A DNA stretch of 64,000 bases, taken from assembly GCA_029844215.1 (NCBI GenBank), contig CM056725.1, positions 59,185,609 to 59,249,608 of the forward strand, written 5' to 3'. Shown piece by piece: positions 11,339-22,020 of the stretch (positions are counted from its first letter, which is position 1; each line of letters starts with the position of its first letter). Below the pieces are notes generated by a model. The model had not been told where the DNA came from. It saw only the letters and a program-made list of their open reading frames with translations, and ran no database searches. This DNA is from Przewalskia tangutica (taxonomy: Eukaryota > Streptophyta > Magnoliopsida > Solanales > Solanaceae). The translations under genes were made by a program, and so were the position numbers.

Positions 11339-12550
11339 CTAATCATAGCCTGCCCACTGCGTAATGCTATAGAAGGCGATGAACCACCATCGATCCGTAG
11401 GTCGAGTCGTAACATCCGTGCTACCGCCTTGGTGACAGTTCCTCGCAAAATGGCCCTGCTGGCCGCAAAAATAACAAGCTCCCTCGCACCACGACACTCC
11501 CGAAATGCGGTCTACCACATCGACCACCGAGGTAGGGTGACCGTCCGCCAACACTTACTTCCTGAAACTCAACCTCGAGCCCTGACCTGCTCCCGAATAC
11601 TCTGAAGGTTGTGGAGGACCACTCTGCACTGGCGGAGGTACAAAACTAGTATGTTGCTGAGGCGGTCCGCCTCGAAAGTCACCAAAGGACCCTGTTGTTC
11701 TGGCCCTCTTCTGCTGATCTTGGTCATTCCGCCGACCTCTCCGTGCCTCACATCCCAGTGCATGAGCCTGCATGCGGGCAATGTCCATGCCCGGCTGAAG
11801 AGCTACTCCTGAACATGCCTCGACATGTAATCATCGAGCCTCGTAACATATCGGTGCACTCGATCCTCCATACTAGCTACCAACGCTGGTGTCACGCCAA
11901 TGAGTCGAACTCACATTGTACTCCCAACCGTCGCCCGCTCTGTCTAAGCATCAAAAATCTGGCCCGTGCCCTCCTCATCCGCGGAGGCAAGAAGTGCGTG
12001 AGAAAGCCCCAAAACTCATCCCATACCTGCTGGAGTGCATGCTCTCCCGAAAGCTCCTGAATCAAACCCGATCATGCGGTATCACGCGCGGCCGATGCGA
12101 ACTAAAGGTCACAGACTCGGTCTCAAGCCTTGATCACCCGCATGATCCAGAATCGCCGGATGAACTCCTGCGGATCATCCTCGTGCCTTGACCCATAAAA
12201 CTCGCGGCTCTGACTCGTAAAGTCCGTAGCCTCAAACTATCTGCTCGGGGTGAACCACGAGTCTTTCGCTGAATCGAACTGCGTCCGGCCTATCCTCATA
12301 TCTGCCACGACCACGGCCAGAATCGCCATCTCCTTGTAACCCATTTCCTCCGCCTGCCGCGGACCGGAGGCTCAGTGCTGCGGTCTCGGCCCATCGCCGC
12401 GCTCTAAACTCGCTGGGCGGCGTCCACAAAACCCGCCGTCAAGCACAACCTCGTCTTTGTCCGACTGCGCCCTCGTACTCCTCAGATCTCACTAGCAGCA
12501 CCCTCGGCTGCCTTGCCCTTCTGGCCTCTGGTTGCCTTGCGCGGAGGCAT
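11339..12550 (-). pseudogene. gag: gag of element B (frameshifted)
   Basis: An ATG at 12550 begins MPPRKATRGQKGKAAEG-like sequence and a TAG ends the frame at 11339. Between them the gag core is recognisable but out of frame in several places. Segment 11788-11555 carries MDIARMQAHALGCEARRGRR and GSFGDFRGGPPQQ, and 11554-11339 carries an intact CCHC knuckle, CYFCGQQGHFARNC. Its overall extent (about 400 codons) equals the gag of element G, so this is a full-length gag spoiled by small indels. No pol frame follows the stop. Confidence 0.8.
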
Positions 12551-12740
12551 AACTGGTAAAAACGAGATACGTCAGAGGGGTCCCACTTACAACACAGCTC
12601 TAAGGCACGATCTCAGAATGAGAAGAATGGAAACCAATCCTAAATGTCCTGCAGACCTCCGATTATAGATGTGGTGCACAACACATCGATAATCAAGACT
12701 CTACTAGACACGCGGTGCAGACACTTTCCGAGGATTAATC

Positions 12741-12751
12741 GCTCGATACCA
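12741..12751 (-). other. Primer binding site of element B (tRNA-iMet)
   Basis: The minus strand reads TGGTATCGAGC. Compared with TGGTATCAGAGC one base is missing, the same one-base loss as in C and LARD2. Confidence 0.75.
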
Positions 12752-12760
12752 CTTTTGTAA

Positions 12761-12920
12761 TCGTGCGAAGGCGCTCGAGGCATTAACCTTCTCAGCGACC
12801 TACAAAGTGTACGGCCGCTTGCGATCCCCGAGGCATGCCCAACGGCCCTTCTCGTGATGTGCCATACGGAGAGCCACGGTTGGGCTCGTTTCGAGTGAGA
12901 GGCTCGCCTCTTTATACGCT
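12761..12920. other. GC-rich block of unknown origin inside the 5' LTR of B
   Basis: Between the LTR-terminal tgtaa and the resumption of LTR sequence at about 12921 (cggccgaaggaggtc) lie about 160 bp that match nothing else in the window. They replace the LTR section equivalent to 6968-7342. Composition is much richer in G+C and CpG than the neighbours (for example gtgtacggccgcttgcgatc). No long reading frame, tRNA or rRNA signature is apparent. It could be filler DNA from break repair, a captured host fragment, or an assembly join. Confidence 0.6.
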
Positions 12921-13127
12921 CGGCCGAAGGAGGTCAAGATAACAGTACCAAGTATGTGAAATCGTAAAAATCAGAATGAAATCATACTAGTCTATATAAA
13001 GCAGAGACATGTATGATAACCAAACTACGATTCACAACATAAGCGATCATGTCGATCGAGGTACTCACGCCCTCAAGTCATCACTCAAATATAACTATGG
13101 GTCTCACGCCCACAACATCAATCATGT

Positions 13128-13430
13128 TCGCATCATGGCCGCATGCCCCCGGAATTCTGCATCGGTGTAGACATGTCCATGATGCAACAATAATACCAAT
13201 GCCCCATGGCCACATGCCCCCGGAATTCTACCTCGGTGTCGACACGCCCGTGGGACATCAACAACAATATACTGGGTGATCAACCCTGCCGCATGGCCAC
13301 ATGCCCCGGAATTCTACCTCGGTGTAGACATGTCCATGTAACCACAATAACAATATATCGGGTAATCAACCCGACCGCATGGCCGCATGCCCCCGGAATA
13401 CTGCATCGGTGTAGACATGTCCATGTGACA
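13128..13430 (-). repeat. Minisatellite (cctcggtgta core), B 5' LTR
   Basis: Four to five units of about 60-70 bp, each with gcatgcccccggaattct, a tcggtgta core and gacatgtccatg. Units here are longer and cleaner than their partners at 7545-7835, which lack several CCGG/CTG-containing stretches. Confidence 0.78.
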
Positions 13431-13579
13431 TCAACAACAAGACAGTAATCAAAATGGAAACATACCCGTGGAATTCTCCATCACTGCCAGCACGTCCAAG
13501 TAAGTTCTCAACAAGTCGACCACTCATCGAGACGCAGAATACGTAAATACCACACTTGCACAACAAAGGCTATCATCAC

Positions 13580-13677
13580 AAGCATAGGCAAGTTTCACAA
13601 CAACAAGCATAGGCAAGTTTCACAACAACAAGCATAGGCAAGTTTCACACCAACAAGCATAGGCAAGTTTCACACAA
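13580..13677 (-). repeat. Short tandem repeat aagcataggcaagtttcaca, B 5' LTR
   Basis: Four direct units of about 26-27 bp, identical in type and number to 7980-8085. Confidence 0.85.
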
Positions 13678-15363
13678 CTCAAAGTACTTTCATTTTATGC
13701 CAAAGTCCGGGTTTTTAATCCCAAAGTACTACATACATTAAGTTCTTTTAAAAGAGATCCATTACTTTTATAAAAGTCACCCGATACCCGTAGTATTAGA
13801 ATGACCAACCCACATTCCTTTTCAAAAATCAAGTAACAACATTCTTTTCCTAAGTTCCAGTTTGCCTAGTTTCAATTACTCAAGCTTCTCATTTTCAAAT
13901 GGTTTCATAGTTCCCAAACTTAATCACTTGATTCCTTTTTAGAACAATTGAGTAATATATGTCTCACGTGAGAGTAGGCTATTCTTGTTTACAACATTCT
14001 TATTACAATGACCATGATCTAGAAAATGTATATCATTTTGTCTCATCTTAGTTTCTATGCGGATGGAGGTTTCTCGGTTTTAATACAATTCATCATTATT
14101 CAATACATTTTCCTTTATTAACGCTGCAGTTGGTCTGTCGATACACATTCGATTTCAAATCAAGAAACATTATCCCTTTAAATAAAACCAAGTACTCATT
14201 ACTCACGAATGAGGTTTCACACAAACATTCACATTAAAACAAATAAGTTAAGTCTCTTATCTTATAAGATCAAGTCTCTTAACTTCTAACATCAAACCAT
14301 TTTCACTACATAAGGTCGTTATAACTAACTTCCCATAAAGCTATTATAACACCCTATGTTTTAAACCAACCAAATCACTTAGCACATGCGTCTCACCGCA
14401 CTACATAGTTCACAACAATCATGCTAGAAAAGATAGGAAGAGGTTCACATACCTCGCGACGATTTATCGACAAAGCAAAATGCTCCAAGTACTACAACCT
14501 TGCTAGCCCTTTCCACTCTCGAGTAAAATACGCTACTCTTAGTACTTTCACCTATAAAGGTCACAAACGTCTATTAACCCCAAAACACAAGTTTCTATCT
14601 TTCTACGTAAAATTCGGCACCTCACCACAACAGCGTAAATCTCCTCCTCTATCGAGGCCGCTACCAAGCCAACCAGTGTGGTTTACACGCCTAACCGGAC
14701 GTGTACAATTCTACGATACTACACAAGTCTACCGCACAATACTATGTAAATACTGATTCGATTCTTTATTCTTCAGCTTAAGTCAAAAGACATTGCCACA
14801 ATAATGTTCAGTTCTATATATAGTATACTTCAACTATATAATCATACAACATGTAATCTCCAATTACAATAAGGGGACAAGAATATTTACCTCGACAAGC
14901 CCAAAATTATCCGAGATAAAAGTCGATCCTGAGCAAGGTTTAGCTCCACTGCGCTCAAACCACTCCAAACAACCCTAGAAGTTCTAACCAACTTCTACTC
15001 AAATACTTCAACCAACTATGAAGATTTCCTTAGGGTTTCGGTTTGAGACTAAAAGGACAAAAGGTAGTATTTCCGGGCTCTACGTAAAGAGGTATCTTTG
15101 GAATACTACAAGGTACAAGGCTAAGGTATTTTGGGCATTATAACAATACTAGGAGAAGTATTTCAATACCACAAGGGAGGGGTATTATACGAAAACAACT
15201 AGGCTAGTGGGTACCCACTAGCACCACAGCGGGAGGGAACCCTCGCCAAAAGCCACACGAAAAGGGGAGGGGAGGCTCTCGGCTAAGAGCTCACAAAGGG
15301 GGAGGAGAGGGTTTCAAGACTTGGAAGTTTTTGGAATGGATGAAGTCTTCACACTTAGGGGGG

Positions 15364-15371
15364 TATTTATA
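15364..15371 (-). promoter_or_regulatory. TATA box of the B 5' LTR promoter
   Basis: The minus strand reads TATAAATA followed by a C run. It lies about 700 bp inside the LTR start at 16069 and is preserved in every LTR of this subfamily. Transcription would run towards lower coordinates, placing about 2.6 kb of LTR in the leader. Confidence 0.65.
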
Positions 15372-16074
15372 GCAAAACCAAAGGCCAACGAGGCAAGATC
15401 CTTCCAAGTGTATAGCAAGTGTAAGGGCAAGATTAAGCCAAGTGCACCTAACCCCTACTCCACAAAACATGCCACAAAACAATGCACCAAACAAGGCCAA
15501 AACAAGGCACAAAACAAGGAGCGATTGGCGAGGCGTGAACGATCGTCGAGGTTGCGCCGCTTGCTTCGATGTGAGGTGACACATGTCACCCTCCCGTTGG
15601 TCCAAAATGTTTCGCCTCTCGGAAAAATCCGCAAAAATACAAAACGACATAGCGAATTTTCCGCGCAGTTACGCAAACGTTTCGTCGAAACGACTCTAGC
15701 AGGGTGTTGTGCACAAATGTCATTCGGCGAGCCACTGGCGGGGTGACACGTGTCACCTCCTATTGGCCCTCAAAAACGTCTTCCAAAAATATCCACAATG
15801 GCCAAAATCTCGAAAACAAAGTGGGCCCCAAATCAGTAAATTTCTCCGTGGGCCCACGTGACCATTTCCGAAAATAAAATCTCAAAATTCTAATATAATC
15901 TATGAAGTCCAAATACCAAATCTGGGAATCCAATTCCCATTAACGAACCTTTTTCTTCACAAATAACCGAAACTTTTCCACTAAAACTCACATCTTTCTT
16001 TCTTTTCAAAATTTCTGCACTCTGCACGTGACGTCCTCACATACATACCCTGCAACTACGGGTATAACATTTCT

Positions 16075-17841
16075 CTCTTGGTTTTAATAATACTTTATTA
16101 GTCAAAACATTTCCCTTTATTAAGCGCCTGCGTGGTTTGTTCGATACTTATTCTCGATTTTCAAATCAAGAAACATTATTACTTTTAAAAACCAAGTACT
16201 CATTTCTCACGAATGAGGTTTCACACAAAATTTCATATTAATTAATTAAGTCAAGTCTCTTATCTTTTAAGATCAAGTCTCTTAACTTCTAAAATTAATA
16301 AACCATTCTTTTTTTATCACTCTTAAGCCGTTATACCTAACTTCCCATAAAGCTAGTATAACTCTTAAGCTTTTAAAACCAAGTATTACTCTTCTTTCCA
16401 ACAGGTTTCTTAACTCTTTTGAATTACTTCAAGATTCTTATTATTCAGGCTTAAGTCAAAAGACATTGCCGTAATTATTATTCAGGCTTAAGTCAAAAGA
16501 CATTGCTGTAATTATTATTCAGTTAACACCCGTACGTCTACCGTACTATATATATTTTAAAATATCATGCTCAAGAGTATAGGAAGAATCACATACCTCG
16601 CGACGATTATCGACTATTAGCAAAACGCTCCACGGCTATAACCCGGCTAGCCTTGTCCACCTTTCAAGTAGCACATGCTACTCGCAGAACATTCAACCTA
16701 TAAAGGTTATATGAGTCTATCAATGTCTAGACTACTCTGTAGATTTAATCTATATACAAGATTCTACGGAAATTTGGGCAGCCATTCCCTACCCGTCAAA
16801 CTTCACAAGTCTCTTTATGTCTGATCCTATGTAAGTACAGTTCAATTCCCTTATTATATACTTTCCTTGTATATACTTATACTTATACATCAATAGTATG
16901 TAAACTCAAATACAATAGGGAGACAAGATATTTACCTCGATAAGCCCATAATTATCCAAGTTAAATGTCGATCCTGAGCAACGCTTAGCTCCTACTCCGG
17001 TGCTCAACCCGCTCCAAACAACCCTTAGAAGTTCTACGCAACTTCTCTTTAATACTTCAACCAACTGAAGATTTTCCTTAGGGTTTCGGTTTGAGACAAA
17101 AAGGACATAAGGTATTATTTCCGGGGTCTACGTATATTTGTATATTTGGATTACTACAAGGTATACGTCTAAGGTATTTTGGGTATAGTAACAATACTAT
17201 GGAGAGTATTCCTACCAAGAGGGGGGGGGGTATTTATATGAGACAACACCACAAGGGGGTGTACCTCGGCCAACCCCACTGGAGGGGGTACTCGGCCAGG
17301 GGAGGGCTCTCGGCCAGGGCCTCACGCTAAGGGGAGGGACTCTCGGCCAAGGGCCTTCACGAAATGGGGGAGGGGTTTCAAGACTTGAGGAAGTGAGGAG
17401 TGGATGAAGAACTCTTCCAGATAGGGGGGTATTTATAGGTCAAGCAATGGCCAACTAATGGCCAAGATCATGCCAAGTGCAAGGCAAGTGTAGGGTCAAG
17501 ATTCATCCATGTGTACCTTATCCATCTACCACACAAATATCTACAAAATATCCTACCAACCCTTGACTCCAAATCGTCCCATGTGCCGCCCCACACTCCA
17601 CCAACTTGAGGGTGACAAGTGTCGCCCTCTCGTTGGTCCAAAATGTTTCGTCTCTCGGAAAAATCCACAAAAATTAAAAATGACATAGCCGGAATTTTCC
17701 CTTCGCAAGTTATGTAAAACGTTTCGTCGAAAAACGACTCTAATCGGGGGTTGTGCACAAAATAAAATCGGCCAAGCCTACTTTAAGCTTCAAACTTTTC
17801 TACGTGCGCCCCACGCATATACTGCGAAATACGGTATAACA
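16075..17841 (-). repeat. 3' LTR of element C, right part
   Basis: Resumes after B and its duplicated TTTCT (16070-16074) and ends acggtataaca at 17841. It matches 29880-31660. It includes a direct duplication of a 36-37 bp unit with caggcttaagtcaaaagac (16441-16515), shared with 30241-30325, and a minus-strand TATAAATA at 17430-17437. Confidence 0.85.
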
Positions 17842-17852
17842 TTCTCCCCTCC
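17842..17852 (-). other. Polypurine tract of element C
   Basis: GGAGGGGAGAA on the minus strand adjoins the 3' LTR. The following 330 bp (17853-18180) are untranslated sequence like that of element A, with no gene seen. Confidence 0.78.
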
Positions 17853-18180
17853 TTAGAAACATTCGTCCCGAATGTTCCTTCTAAGTCTCAAAACAAACGT
17901 GCGCCAGTATAGTCTTCACTATTATACTTACGAGAACAATCCTGCCACAACTGGCCACAGAAACACCTGCGCAAATACTTACATCCAAGTCCACGAGGAA
18001 ACACCTCTAACATCACAAAAGCACTCACCCGAGGTCTAAAATATTCTTCCTTCGCACCTTCTCCATACAAAAGAAATGATCACATCTATGCTCGCAATAC
18101 ATGCTCGTTTCTTCCCTTACGCTGCCGCTTCGCATACCTCGAACTCTTTCTCATAACTTACCATATTTCTGTTACTGATT

Positions 18181-18713
18181 CGGTTTCCAAATCTCTGGGT
18201 TACTATCTCTAACTTGGTCATCATTAACTGGGAACACTCTGGATGGATCTCCGATACTTTCCAGAACATAGCAACACGAATGACCGGACGTACTGCCTCC
18301 TAAGTCGGACGGCAATGCTAACTATATGTAACCTGGCCTATTCCTCACATGATCTGAAAGGCCCAAGGTAACTCGGGCTAAGTTTCCACAAAACTCGTCA
18401 CACCCTAGCCACATTCTGCTGAAACCGGTTATGAACCAACAATCTGAACCTTGCCAACATCGAACCAATCGACCGACAACTTACACTTCCGCCCCTAAGG
18501 CTTCATAAGGCGACATCCGAAAACTGAAATGGTAGCTATAAAACACTCCCTCAACAGGAGACAGCAATCCTCACAACTACCCCTGAAATCCAAACAACGG
18601 CGAGGCGAATGCGGTCGAGACTCACCTGAGTTCCTAACCCTGCCTGGTAAAACTTCCAAAAAACGAAATAGCCACAACCTGGGATTCACTGCCTGTCATA
18701 AGGTGAAAGTAGG
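18181..18713 (-). pseudogene. Integrase remnant of element C, left piece
   Basis: Nucleotide-level match to 1590-2255 of element A, covering the C-terminal domain and the end of the catalytic core in several broken frames. It is cut at 18713 by LARD1, whose target duplication GTAGG occupies 18709-18713, and continues at 26558. Confidence 0.75.
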
Positions 18714-21700
18714 TGTCACGACCCGACTCAAGGCATGATCGTGCCCTACCCGCACCTGTTCGTATACGTCGAGAGAATAGCGTGAACATACATGAAACTT
18801 ATAAAATAAAATAACGAGAAATTAAACCACAAAGCTAGCCGATAAGGCTACCTTCTTGGACACATATACATATACATAACAACATCAGTTACATCCCTTT
18901 CTTTTTACAAACCGACCCACAACATGTGACTACAGACCTCTAAGAATTAAAACTGCGGCGGGACAGGGCCCCGCCATACCCCTGAATGTACATAAGTCTA
19001 CCACATCAGGGAAACCGTACCAAAAGATAAGCCTCCGGAGTGAAAGGAGCTTCTTTCCAAAAACTGAACAGAGATCCTAAAAGCAAGGATCACCAACCTG
19101 TGTACCTATCACCTGCGGGCATGAACGCGGCCCGAAGAAATTGATAACAGTGCAAGTATGGAAATGTAAATAAAATGCAATAACCAAATCATATCTGTAT
19201 AAAAGAATGTCATTTTAACTCCTGAAATCAATCATATATTAACCGTTCCTTTCCTCCTTTCAATAAGATTTAACAACATATTCCTACATACATACTTAAG
19301 AGTTTAATCCAGCATTTTTCACATAACTTACATATCTTACATAACATAATCCGGCCCATTTGCGGGACACGATGTACTGATGAATCATGTGACATAATCC
19401 GGCCCGCCTGTGGGGCTCGGTGTATTCTGGAATCATATAACATAATCCGGCCCGCCTGTGGGGCTCGGTGTACTGTGGAATCATATAACATAATTCGGCC
19501 CGCCTGTGGGGCTCGGTGTACTGTGGAATCATATAACATAATCCGGCCCGCCTGTGGGGCTCGGTGTAAGATGACGTAACCCGGCCTATGTGAAGGCTCG
19601 GGGTAATATGGCGTAATCCGGCCTATGTGTAGGCTCGGTGTATCTCATAACGTAATCCGCCTATTTGTAGGCTCGGTGTATTTCATAACGTAATCCGCCT
19701 ATTTGTTGGCTCGGTGTATTTCATAACGTAATCCGCCTATTTGTAGGCTCGGTGTATTCATAACGTGTCCGCCTATTTGTAGGCTCGGTGTATTTTCCTT
19801 ACATAACATTTTCAAACCATCTTTTCACTTCTTCTTAAGTCGTCATAACAACTTCCCATAAAGCTATTATAACAACCTTTCATTTTAGAGAACTTAAGAC
19901 ACTTTTATTCTTATAACATTAGGAAAACTAGATCCAAAATACTACATACATACATACTTAAAAGAATCATAGAACTCCTTTCTTTTTAAAGCTCAAGTCA
20001 CATACTCTTTTGGAAACCATCTTCTTAACTTTTGAAATAAATTAAGCCATACTTTGTAAAATTAAGCCATTTCCACTTATAAAATCAAGGCTTATAGCCT
20101 TAACACCTCGTAGCATACACTCTTTCAAATCATGTCGCTTATACTTTAGAAATCAAGTCCCATAACTTGAAAAATAAAGTTTCATAATCCTTTAAAGAAA
20201 ATCAAAGTTCATAGTCTTAAAACTTCATAACATACATTCTTTAAAGTCCATTTACTTATACTTGTAAAATCATGTCATCTACACTTTTAAAACCAATCCC
20301 CTTTTCACATATAAATTCAAGTCATTTTCAAACATAAAAATCAACTTACTTACTTTAAACAAATCAAGACACATAGCCTTTAAATCAAATCTCATAATTT
20401 CCTAACCATTCTTACTAACGTCTCCCATAAGACCTAGTAAGGACTTAGGACAATTTAAACATACTTTTAACTTAGATTCAACAATGTAAATACCTCTTAA
20501 CTTCTAAGAGTAGAAGGAATCTTGAAATACTATCACATGGATATTTCATACGTAGGATCATGCCAAAGAAAGTAGAGGTTCACATACCGCGACGATTGTC
20601 GACAAGTAGCAAAATGCTCCAAAGTACTTCAACCTTGAGCTATTCCATTCTTCAAGTAGGATACGCTATACTTAGTACATCAACCTATACTGGTCACCAT
20701 ACGTCCATTAACCTCTTACTTCATACGTAGAATATTCTAGGTGCTAAGTCGCTAAATTCTACGGAAAATCTGACAAGACCTCCTTTGTTTTTACTTACTT
20801 TGCCACCTTTTTCAAGGCCGAATACAATAACCAAACAGCCCCAATTGGCTCACAACAATATAGAAGGTAGTCCAGTACAAATGAATAACTAAACAGCCCC
20901 ATTTGGCTCACAATTTAGAAGGTAGTCTAATATAAATGAATAACAAACTAATACAAACTACAAGTCCAAATTCGGCCACCTTGAGTTCAACAATACTAAT
21001 TCTTATCAAATTTCCATTTCAATCCAAATTGTTAACATACATGATATCAAGTCGCATTTGATTAAAACTATCACAATCTTCAAATCAATAACATGCGACG
21101 ATTCTAATAACGACTAAATTGAAATCCAACTTAACATGGCTTACATTACATTCCGGATTTCCAAGGCTTACAATCAATCCACAATCCTTATAAACTTCTA
21201 CATATCAACTTCATGCTAGCAACACGTAAAGCTAACAACAACAATAAAAATATATAATCTTGTAACACTTTCAAAGAACAAGATTATACCTCAACGAATC
21301 TCAATCCAATCTTCAAATCCGAAGTTGTTCCTTAGCAACTTAGAGACTCTCCAAGATACTTCAATCCGCTACTTGAGACCCTTAGAACCATACCAACAAT
21401 TTTCCTTCAAACTTCCAACCAAAACCTAGAAAAGCCATTAGGTTTTCACCTTGCGACTAATACGAAAACTCTCTTTTTCCGGGATTTTTCTATTGAGATA
21501 TACTCACAATACACTTAGGAACCTTGGTTTAAAGTGGGGAGATTATTGGACAACAAACAAATTTTTTTCCCTCTTATGGATGCCCAACCCGTGAGCCTCC
21601 CTCTCTTGTTCTACAAGTTTTTGTGAATTTTAGCTAAGTGTGGAACTCTTGTCTTGATACTAGTATTATATAGGGACATGGAGGGGTCAAGGTGTGCACA

Positions 21701-22009
21701 AATGGTTGGCTAGGATGAGGTCTAACAAATACCAAGACTAATTGTCCCCTTGACTAAGTCAAACATGTCAAGCTTTCAAGTTGCAAGACTTGTCTTGCCA
21801 ACAAAGGTCCAATGACCCTTTAGCCCTTGCAAAAATCGTCCAAGGCATCATCTAAGGGGGGTGACACGTGTCACCCTCCCATTCGTCACAATAATACGTT
21901 TTCCGACAATTTCATAATTCCGATAAAATTCTTACAAGTCTCAAATCTTATCACTTGTGAGTTCTTACTTACGTTCTTAAAACATGTCCTGTAAGTACGG
22001 GGTGTAACA
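18714..22009 (-). repeat. 3' LTR of LARD1
   Basis: 3296 bp, from tgtcacgacccg to ggggtgtaaca. The AT-rich segment from about 19800 to the end is almost identical to 24335-26552. The GC-rich first 1.1 kb differs at many small indels. A sense-strand TATA-like CTATATAATA lies at 21664-21673, about 340 bp inside the sense start. Confidence 0.92.
19341..19795 (-). repeat. Compound minisatellite in the LARD1 3' LTR
   Basis: About five units of 48 bp (cataatccggcccgcctg, gggctcggtgta, tgtggaatcatataa) are followed by about six units of 38-40 bp (cgtaatccgcctat, ttgtaggctcggtgta). Because 48 is a multiple of three, the array stays open in more than one frame. The resulting repeat peptides are a by-product and not evidence of a gene. 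Confidence 0.88.
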
Positions 22010-22020
22010 TTCTTCCCCCC
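22010..22020 (-). other. Polypurine tract of LARD1
   Basis: The minus strand reads GGGGGGAAGAA next to the LTR. Just upstream in sense lies the palindrome-like cattcgtcctcgaatg (22028-22043), the LARD version of the motif seen in the other elements. Confidence 0.82.

Larger units (their letters stand above)
6963..16069 (-). mobile_element. Gag-only Ty3/Gypsy element B (TR-GAG type), complete with target duplication
   Basis: This 9.1 kb minus-strand element is flanked by TTTCT (6958-6962 and 16070-16074). The 3' LTR is 6963-10529, the interior 10530-12755 and the 5' LTR 12756-16069. The interior has a polypurine tract, an untranslated 3' region, a gag remnant and a primer site, but no trace of protease, RT, RNase H or integrase. 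This matches the published class of terminal-repeat retrotransposons with a GAG domain only (TR-GAG), which depend on a relative for pol functions. The first part of the 5' LTR next to the primer site is replaced by unrelated DNA. B lies in the 3' LTR of C. Confidence 0.9.
12756..16069 (-). repeat. 5' LTR of element B
   Basis: Starts tgtaa at the primer site and ends ggtataaca at 16069. About 375 bp at its sense 3' end are replaced by a GC-rich block (12761-12920). From 12921 on it follows the 3' LTR closely. It keeps the promoter region (TATA at 15364-15371) and two tandem-repeat tracts. Confidence 0.88.

Noticed and set aside
12761..12920. Possible rRNA or rDNA spacer fragment
   Set aside because: The base composition fits, but I could not match it to 5S, 18S, 5.8S or 25S landmarks, so it is reported only as a block of unknown origin.
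19270..19539. Repeat-peptide frames (MLYDSTVHRAPQAGRI and MIPQYTEPHRRAGLC types), also at 23880-24184, 48220-48567 and 52745-53032
   Set aside because: They are translations of the 48 bp minisatellite, whose unit length is a multiple of three and so stays open in several frames. They lack a start context or any conserved protein beyond the repeat.
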